In this document: positions 6,659-10,912 of the stretch, piece after piece
Layout of the letters: each line of letters starts with the position of its first letter
Position numbering within the stretch: the first letter of the stretch is position 1
Assembly (NCBI GenBank): GCA_047973085.1
Contig: JBKEBI010000068.1
Location: 1-10,912 of the forward strand
Source: JBKEDG01 sp047973085
Lineage (GTDB): Bacteria; Bacillota_I; Bacilli_A; JBKEDG01
Direction of reading: 5' to 3'
Length of the DNA stretch: 10,912 nt
Position numbers and translations under genes: made by a program
Notes under the pieces: model-generated
What the model was told of the DNA's origin: nothing
The model's database searches: none
What the model saw: only the letters and a program-made list of their open reading frames with translations

Positions 6659-6981
6659 AATAAATCAAACTCCTTAAGTTTAACTATTACATCAGCAGTT
6701 GATAAATATGTAGTAAAAACAGTGATTTCTTCTGCTTCAGCACGTTTTAGGAACTGTTCATCTACATTATATCCATACGTAATAATAATTGCACTTAATT
6801 CGAGTAATGAAGCTACAGCAATGCTATTAAGATTATTTTGTATTGTAACCAAAATATTTCCTTCTATCCCCTTACCCATTACTAAACTAAGTAAATCACT
6901 AGAAATAACTCCAGTAATTTCCTTTTTAAAATTTGTATTTTTTAATTCAAAATTCTTATTTAGTAACAATGTCGTTTTCAT
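6655..6981 (-). CDS. DRTGG-like domain protein (second of two in the cassette)
   Basis: 108-residue single-domain protein of the DRTGG type, an alpha/beta module also found in phosphotransacetylase and CBS-domain proteins and thought to bind a small ligand or nucleotide. The core runs from EITGVISSDLLS (21-32) through GNILVTIQNNLNSIAVASLLEL (41-62) and IIITYG (65-70) to the final ITVFTTYLSTADVIVKL. The name-giving motif is worn: EITGV replaces VTGG, and the usual DLLSDVM reads DLLSLVM. There are no cysteines and no catalytic motif. The start is supported by TGAGG at 6992-6996, about 10 nt upstream. The gene overlaps the preceding ATPase gene by 26 nt and the PHP gene by 4 nt. In hydrogenase loci this protein typically lies just before the PHP gene, as here. 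Confidence 0.75.
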   Translation of the reverse strand: MKTTLLLNKNFELKNTNFKKEITGVISSDLLSLVMGKGIEGNILVTIQNNLNSIAVASLLELSAIIITYGYNVDEQFLKRAEAEEITVFTTYLSTADVIVKLKEFDLL

Positions 6982-7393
6982 TTAAATAAAACCTCACTAT
7001 TAATGTAGTTCCATCAGGACTTGATTGTAAATCAAACTCATCAGCAACAGCTTTTATATTTGGTAACCCTAAACCAGCGCCAAACCCATTTTCTCTAGCA
7101 AATTCGCTAGCAGTGGAGTAACCTTCTACAAGTACCACATCTAAATCTTCTATGCCTGGGCCTTGATCAATAAATTGCAATTCTACCATATCTTTTTCAA
7201 TTCTGGCATAAACATGTCCACCACAAGAATGAATAACAATATTTATTTCTGCCTCATAACATGCAATCGCAATTTCTCTTATTTTACTTTTTTTAATATT
7301 ATAAGCCTTAAGCTTTTTCTTTACATCACTAGAAACTGCACCAGCAAATTCCATACAATTAGGCTCAACTTTATAATCACAGTAAAAACTCAT
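6956..7393 (-). CDS. Anti-sigma-factor-type GHKL ATP-binding protein (RsbW/SpoIIAB-like fold)
   Basis: 145-residue stand-alone HATPase_c protein of the kind annotated as anti-sigma regulatory factor or serine/threonine protein kinase. The N box has Glu47 and Asn51 in YEAEINIVIHSCGG (46-59), the G1 box is DQGPGIED (76-83) and the G2 box is ENGFGAGLGLPNIK (101-114). These are the residues that bind ATP-Mg and, in RsbW relatives, phosphorylate an antagonist. No sigma factor or anti-anti-sigma (STAS) gene is next to it, so the classical partner-switch role is not supported locally. The EFARENGFGAGLGLPNIK run is characteristic of the copies in hydrogenase clusters. The start at 7393 is preferred over 7435 because it overlaps the upstream stop (TAATG), has AAAGGGA just upstream, and begins the conserved region directly. 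Confidence 0.85.
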   Translation of the reverse strand: MSFYCDYKVEPNCMEFAGAVSSDVKKKLKAYNIKKSKIREIAIACYEAEINIVIHSCGGHVYARIEKDMVELQFIDQGPGIEDLDVVLVEGYSTASEFARENGFGAGLGLPNIKAVADEFDLQSSPDGTTLIVRFYLNENDIVTK

Positions 7394-7770
7394 TATGAAA
7401 TTCCCTTTAAACCAGCACAAAATAGTTCGCCACATGCACGATACATCATATGTTCAGTTGTTAAAAGTGTTATATCACTTTCTTTTGCTAACTTAATCAC
7501 TTTTTCTGTAGGGACTTTTCCTCTTACAAATAAAATAATATCAATATCCAGCATTTCTGCTGTTCTTATTGCTTGCATAGTTGCAAGTCCAGTAATCAAT
7601 ACACTACTCTCTTCAAAGTCAACTTCAAAAGTTTGTTTTCTAAGTGCCATTAATACATCACTCATCAAATCACAACTCAAACCAAACTCAACATCTCTTT
7701 CAAGTGAAAATTTGTCTGTTTTACAAATAATTTTAGCATCAGTTATATTTATAATTCTACTAAGTTTCAT
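7393..7770 (-). CDS. DRTGG-like domain protein (first gene of the cassette)
   Basis: 125-residue single-domain protein. The segment ERDVEFGLSCDLMSDVL (24-40) corresponds to the DRTGG region, with the motif itself degenerate. It is followed by SSVLITGLATMQAIRTAEMLDIDIILFVRGKVPTEKVIKLA (55-95) and the C-terminal LLTTEHMMYRACGELFCAGLKG. This is the subtype found as the leading gene of clostridial hydrogenase-associated cassettes, distinct from the second DRTGG protein here. Its four cysteines (16, 33, 113, 118) are notable because the second copy has none; a metal or redox role is only a possibility. AAAGGAG at 7779-7785 lies 8 nt before the ATG, and an extended -10 promoter with a palindrome lies upstream. 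It shares a TAATG overlap with the following ATPase gene. Confidence 0.78.
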   Translation of the reverse strand: MKLSRIINITDAKIICKTDKFSLERDVEFGLSCDLMSDVLMALRKQTFEVDFEESSVLITGLATMQAIRTAEMLDIDIILFVRGKVPTEKVIKLAKESDITLLTTEHMMYRACGELFCAGLKGIS

Positions 7771-7797
7771 AATTCACTCTCCTTTAGTCTTTTTTTT

Positions 7798-7807
7798 ATT
7801 ATAACAT
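7798..7807 (-). promoter_or_regulatory. Extended -10 promoter of the DRTGG/ATPase/PHP cassette
   Basis: On the minus strand the sequence ATGTTATAAT gives a consensus TATAAT (7803-7798) with the TG of an extended -10. Initiation would fall near 7791, about 20 nt before the first start codon. No good -35 lies at 17 bp; TATTAT is all there is. That fits a promoter depending on the extended -10, or on an activator bound upstream. Confidence 0.65.
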
Positions 7808-7822
7808 GAAAACAAAATAAAT

Positions 7823-7844
7823 AATAGTGAAAAATTTCACTATT
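7823..7844. promoter_or_regulatory. 22-bp palindrome over the -35 region: candidate operator (Rex- or Crp/Fnr-like)
   Basis: AATAGTGAAA and TTTCACTATT are perfectly symmetric around a central AA. The 18-bp core has the layout TAGTGAA-N4-TTCACTA. The Rex consensus of Firmicutes is TTGTGAA-N4-TTCACAA, so spacing and all but one symmetric base per half agree. It also reads as a Crp/Fnr-type site (AGTGA-N6-TCACT). Its centre lies about 33 bp upstream of the -10 centre, i.e. about -42.5 from the expected start. An alternative is a second weak terminator hairpin for the rbfA side. Confidence 0.55.
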
Positions 7845-7875
7845 GTTTTTATAAATAAATTTATTTTATAATCAT

Positions 7876-7917
7876 ATAAAAGTACTAAATTCTATCATAT
7901 GGATTTAGTACTTTTAT
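7876..7917 (-). terminator. Terminator hairpin of the ylxR-ylxQ-infB-rbfA operon
   Basis: A 15-bp perfect stem (7876-7890 with 7903-7917) has a 12-nt loop and lies about 27 nt after the rbfA stop. On the minus strand the 3' arm ends CTTTTAT and is followed by an A+T-rich tail, without a long pure T run. It separates the translation operon from the next minus-strand promoter. Confidence 0.72.
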
Positions 7918-7943
7918 TTGTTTTAGTAACTGTAGTATAATTT

Positions 7944-8282
7944 TTATTTTTTGATACTATTTAATAACTTTTCAAAATCATTTCTAATATCAGTACGATT
8001 ATCATACATAAATGTTAAATTAGGTACCTTTCTTATTTTCATTTTACTTGCTAGTTGCTTTTTAATAAATCCCTTTGCGTTATTTAGTGAATTTAAATCA
8101 GCTTGTTGCTTGCCTTCTCCTCCTAAACTTGTAAAAAGAATTTTTGCATTACTTAAATCTTTATTAACTGTTATATCAGTAATTGTTACAAGCATTAAAT
8201 CACGATCTTTTACATCATTTCTAATAATATTTGTTATTACTTTTAACATCTCGCTCTCAAGCCTATCATGTCTTAAACTCAT
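7944..8282 (-). CDS. rbfA: 30S ribosome-binding factor A
   Basis: 112-residue KH-fold factor that binds the 30S subunit near the decoding region and helps 16S rRNA maturation, especially in the cold. Recognisable by the N-terminal RHDRLESEMLKVITNIIRNDVKD (4-26), the LVTITDITVNKDLSNAKILFTSLG segment (31-54), the LASKMKIRKVPNLTFMYDN stretch (76-94) with the RKVPxLxF signature, and the closing segment with an LLNSIKK tail. Length is normal for the family. It lies 1 nt after infB, with AAAGGTG at 8290-8296 inside the infB 3' end and 7 nt before the ATG, so translation is coupled. It is the last gene of the block; truB and ribF, often next in Firmicutes, do not follow here. Confidence 0.94.
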   Translation of the reverse strand: MSLRHDRLESEMLKVITNIIRNDVKDRDLMLVTITDITVNKDLSNAKILFTSLGGEGKQQADLNSLNNAKGFIKKQLASKMKIRKVPNLTFMYDNRTDIRNDFEKLLNSIKK

Positions 8283-8283
8283 C

Positions 8284-10416
8284 TTAATGCACCTTTATTT
8301 GTCTCATTTCAAATGCTTCAATAACATCTCCAATTTTAATATCATTATAATTTTTAATTGTCATACCACATTCGTAACCATTTTTAACTTCTTTTACATC
8401 ATCTTTGAAACGCTTAAGAGAAGAAAGTTCTCCTTCATATATAACAATTCCATCTCTTATTAACCTAATACTAGCATCACTCTTAACCATTCCATCTGTT
8501 ACATAACAACCAGCAACTGTACCTATTTTACTTACTTTTATTGTCTCACGAACTTCAACTTGTCCAAGGACATGTTCTTCATATTCAGGGTCTAGTAACC
8601 CTTTCATTGCACTTTCAAGTTCTTCAACAACTTTATAAATGATATTATAATGTCTAATTTCAACACCATCTTCAGCTGCTTTTTGTTTAGCTGTAGCATT
8701 AGGGCGAACGTTAAATCCAATAATTATAGCTCCACTTGCTTCAGCTAATAATACATCACTTTCAGTTACAGCACCAACACTTGCTCTAACAACATTAATA
8801 ACAACATCCCCAACTTCAAGTTTTTCAATACTATTCCTAACGGCTTCTACACTACCTTGCACATCAGCTTTTAATAGAATTGGTAATTCTTTTAATTGTT
8901 GTTCCTGAATTTTATCAAATAAAGTATCAAGTGTAACAGCTACACTACCAGCAGTATTTCTCTCTTTTAAAGCAACAGTTCTTTCATTTGATATTGCCTT
9001 TGCTTTTTTCTCACTTTCAAATGCCATGAATCTATCTCCAGCATATGGAGCTTCACTAACACCAGTAATTTCAACAGGAGTTGATGGTCCAGCATGAGTA
9101 AGTTCTACTCCATATGAATCATGCATGGTACGAACACGTCCATAACTAGCACCTACAACTATAGGATCACCGAGTCTTAGAGTACCATTTTGAACAAGAA
9201 TTGTCGAAACTACTCCTTTTCCTTTATCAACTCTAGCTTCAATTACAGTTCCCATAGCATATCTAGATGGATTTGCCTTCAAGTCTTCCATTTCAGCTAT
9301 TAATTTAATATTATCTAATAATTTATCAAGTCCTTCACCATTTTTAGCAGAGATTTCAACAAAAATAACATCTCCACCCCACTCTTCACACATTACTCCA
9401 TGATTTGATAATTCTTGTTTTACACGATCTGGATTTGCAGTAGGTAAATCCATTTTATTTACGGCAATAATTAAAGGAACTTTACTAGCTTTTGCATGAT
9501 CAATTGCTTCAATTGTTTGTGGTTTGACACCATCATCTGCTGCAACAACAATGATAACAATATCAGTTACACTAGCTCCTCTAGCTCGCATTTTGCTAAA
9601 TGCTTCATGTCCAGGCGTATCTAAAAAAGTTAGCTTTTCATTTTTATGATCGATTTGATATGCCCCTATGTGTTGTGTTATACCACCAGCTTCACCATCT
9701 ACAACATTTGTTGTACGTAGTGTATCAAGTAAAGTCGTTTTACCGTGATCAACATGTCCCATAATTGTAATAATTGGAGCTCTTGTCTCTAATTGTTTCT
9801 CATCATCATTAAACTCAATATCTTCAAAATCTGCTTCTGTCACATCTTTAATAGCAACAACCATTTTATCGTATTCAATAGCAACAGACTCTACTTGTTC
9901 AAATGTTAAAGTGTTATTTATAGTAGCCATAATTCCTTGCATCATTAAATGCTTAATTAATTCAGTAGCATTTACACTTAAGGCTTCAGAAAGATCAGCA
10001 ACACTCATTCCTTCTTTGTAAGCTATTTCATCTTTTTCAAGTTTTACTTCCTCATTTTCAACAACATTAGCAACTAATTTTTCTTTGTTTTTATACATTT
10101 TCTTTCTGTCTTTTGAAGAAATTTTATCCTTTTTAGCCTTACTCTTTTTTACTTTTGATTCTTCTGCTTGAAAATATTTTTCCTCAAAAAATTCTACTTC
10201 TTCACTACCATCAGTTTCTTCAACTAATGTTTCTTCCTCAATAACACTATCTCCCGAATTTTCAATTAAACTTAAGTTATTATCAAGTAAGATAATATCA
10301 TCTTCAGTTAACATATGTTCTTCATCTTCAAAGATTAAATCAAACTTCTTTCCTAAATCAATTAAATCTTTAATTGATTTATTTACGTCATTTGCATATT
10401 CTTTCAACGTCATCAT
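8284..10416 (-). CDS. infB: Translation initiation factor IF-2
   Basis: GTPase that brings fMet-tRNA to the 30S subunit and promotes subunit joining. From the chosen start it has 710 residues. It has an N-terminal IF2_N-like helical domain (about 1-50), a charged Lys/Glu-rich linker (about 55-130), a second IF2_N domain (about 135-190), and then the G domain with GHVDHGKT (220-227), GGITQHIGAY (switch I, 245-254), DTPGH (266-270), NKMD (320-323) and SAK (356-358). Domains II-IV follow, including the C-terminal fMet-tRNA-binding barrel. The start is set by AAGGAG at 10425-10430, 8 nt before ATG 10416; ATG 10413 is a close second, while GTG 10425 overlaps the ribosome site itself. It is 1 nt from ylxQ and 1 nt from rbfA. 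Confidence 0.97.
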   Translation of the reverse strand: MMTLKEYANDVNKSIKDLIDLGKKFDLIFEDEEHMLTEDDIILLDNNLSLIENSGDSVIEEETLVEETDGSEEVEFFEEKYFQAEESKVKKSKAKKDKISSKDRKKMYKNKEKLVANVVENEEVKLEKDEIAYKEGMSVADLSEALSVNATELIKHLMMQGIMATINNTLTFEQVESVAIEYDKMVVAIKDVTEADFEDIEFNDDEKQLETRAPIITIMGHVDHGKTTLLDTLRTTNVVDGEAGGITQHIGAYQIDHKNEKLTFLDTPGHEAFSKMRARGASVTDIVIIVVAADDGVKPQTIEAIDHAKASKVPLIIAVNKMDLPTANPDRVKQELSNHGVMCEEWGGDVIFVEISAKNGEGLDKLLDNIKLIAEMEDLKANPSRYAMGTVIEARVDKGKGVVSTILVQNGTLRLGDPIVVGASYGRVRTMHDSYGVELTHAGPSTPVEITGVSEAPYAGDRFMAFESEKKAKAISNERTVALKERNTAGSVAVTLDTLFDKIQEQQLKELPILLKADVQGSVEAVRNSIEKLEVGDVVINVVRASVGAVTESDVLLAEASGAIIIGFNVRPNATAKQKAAEDGVEIRHYNIIYKVVEELESAMKGLLDPEYEEHVLGQVEVRETIKVSKIGTVAGCYVTDGMVKSDASIRLIRDGIVIYEGELSSLKRFKDDVKEVKNGYECGMTIKNYNDIKIGDVIEAFEMRQIKVH

Positions 10417-10417
10417 A

Positions 10418-10729
10418 TCAATCACTCCTTATCTTTTTTAAAATCATTTCCTTAAAACCTTTATCTTCAATTGCAACACAAACTCTAATATCTTTTCCTA
10501 TTGAATTCCCTAAATCATATTTATCTACAGCTAACTGCACAAATTCTACATTATAAAACTTACATTTATTAATAATTTTATTGTAAGTATTTTTTTCACA
10601 GTCTGCTGAAATTAAAACCAAGTTAGCAACATTATGTTTTATTGAATCAATTACCATACTCTCTCCACTAACAATTCTATTAGCACGCTTACAAAGACCA
10701 ATAGCATTCAAAACATCAGCACTATTCAT
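10418..10729 (-). CDS. ylxQ: L7Ae-family RNA-binding protein YlxQ
   Basis: 103-residue small basic protein of the ribosomal L7Ae/L30e/S12e family, which binds kink-turn RNA. Visible features are an N-terminal helix with GLCKRANRIVSGESMVIDSI (11-30, as in LGLARRAGKVVSGEE of relatives), the NLVLISADCEKNTYNKIINKC core (36-56), and the final GNSIGKDIRVCVAIEDKGFKEMI with the typical glycine-rich IGK turn (77-79). Identification rests on these motifs and on its invariant position between ylxR and infB in Firmicutes. The exact cellular role is not settled. It overlaps the ylxR 3' end by 8 nt and lacks a strong ribosome site of its own, so coupling to ylxR is likely. Confidence 0.88.
   Translation of the reverse strand: MNSADVLNAIGLCKRANRIVSGESMVIDSIKHNVANLVLISADCEKNTYNKIINKCKFYNVEFVQLAVDKYDLGNSIGKDIRVCVAIEDKGFKEMILKKIRSD
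10425..10430 (-). promoter_or_regulatory. Ribosome binding site deciding the infB start
   Basis: AAGGAG on the minus strand, 8 nt before ATG 10416 and 11 nt before ATG 10413, inside the 3' end of ylxQ. The upstream in-frame GTG at 10425 would sit on the ribosome site and is excluded. Confidence 0.7.
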
Positions 10730-10912
10730 TGCACATTCTTTCCAATTCTATATAAATTTCATCTAATTCATTGATTTTAAGAACCTTTTCTAGAATCTTT
10801 TTATTTTTAGATTTTTCAATATTTTCATGCGTAAGATAAATATATGCACCCCTACCATTCATCCTACCAGTAGTATCAATATTAACTTCCCCTTCTTTAT
10901 TAATTACAATAC
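10722..10912 (-). CDS. ylxR: YlxR-family protein, 5' end outside the window
   Basis: Partial gene running off the right edge; only the last 62 residues are seen, from the codon at 10910 to TAG at 10722. They read as the YlxR (DUF448) fold: IVINKEGEVNIDTTGRMNG then RGAYIYLTHENIEKSKNKK. The TGRxxGRGAY motif is the family hallmark and marks the nucleic-acid-binding surface. The missing N-terminus should carry the RxCxxC-type start. Relatives lie between nusA and ylxQ, and the order here (ylxR-ylxQ-infB-rbfA) matches, so nusA is expected just beyond the window. The stop overlaps the ylxQ start by 8 nt. Confidence 0.85.
   Translation of the reverse strand, partial: IVINKEGEVNIDTTGRMNGRGAYIYLTHENIEKSKNKKILEKVLKINELDEIYIELERMCNE

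Noticed and set aside
7394..7435. Longer N-terminus for the RsbW-type ATPase (start at 7435)
   Set aside because: The extension overlaps the end of the DRTGG gene and is not family-like; the TAATG overlap and the AAAGGGA site support 7393.
7163..7804. Long plus-strand open frame (213 codons) opposite the first cassette genes
   Set aside because: It is antisense to two well-recognised minus-strand genes. Its translation is low-complexity hydrophobic and Ser/Thr-rich without motifs, and it runs through the promoter region; a shadow frame.
7933..7959. 6-bp inverted repeat (TAGTAT/ATACTA) spanning the rbfA stop
   Set aside because: Short arms and a long A+T spacer; the 15-bp hairpin at 7876-7917 is the better terminator.
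7951..8463. Plus-strand open frame of 170 codons opposite rbfA and the infB end
   Set aside because: Antisense to rbfA/infB, with Phe/Ile/Ser-rich sequence typical of reverse reading of A+T-rich genes and no ribosome site.

Overview
The window comes from an A+T-rich low-GC Gram-positive bacterium using the standard code: TGA is a stop (for example 4289-4291 and the ends of several minus-strand genes) and Trp is TGG. AGGAGG-type Shine-Dalgarno sites, tightly overlapping genes and a ylxR-ylxQ-infB-rbfA block all point to Bacillota, either a clostridium-like lineage or a Bacilli lineage close to Erysipelotrichia/Mollicutes. The species cannot be named from the sequence. No RNA gene, insertion sequence, CRISPR array or prophage is visible, and no gene-free stretch exceeds 300 bases.

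Layout, left to right. (1) 9-2219, plus strand: tcdA (t6A to ct6A tRNA modification), msrA (methionine sulfoxide reductase) and an AraC-family regulator translationally coupled to msrA, closed by a hairpin/T-run terminator at 2222-2249. (2) 2365-5257, plus strand: a promoter with an extended -10, then mnmA (tRNA 2-thiouridylase), a helix-turn-helix protein of unknown function, a Nudix hydrolase and a hemolysin III/PAQR-type membrane protein. The last is cut short by an in-frame TAA, although the lost C-terminus is still encoded just downstream. A bidirectional terminator at 5379-5410 separates this operon from the convergent one. (3) 7770-5413, minus strand: five overlapping genes encoding a DRTGG-like protein, an anti-sigma-type ATPase, a second DRTGG-like protein, a PHP-domain phosphoesterase and a histidine-kinase-type ATPase without a phosphoacceptor domain. 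(4) 10912-7944, minus strand: the conserved translation block ylxR (partial), ylxQ, infB and rbfA, ending in a 15-bp hairpin.

Region 3 is the part to look at. The same protein set is known next to [FeFe]-hydrogenase genes in Clostridia, where it normally surrounds a hydrogenase-like iron-sulfur protein and is followed by NuoE/NuoF/HydA-type genes. Here none of those is present and the cassette stands alone. It has its own extended -10 promoter, and a near-perfect palindrome lies over the -35 region. That palindrome has the spacing of a Rex (NADH-sensing) operator with one symmetric substitution per half site, and it is also centred where a Crp/Fnr-type activator would bind. The cassette is therefore a candidate stand-alone redox or phospho-signalling module. 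Its input and output are unknown.
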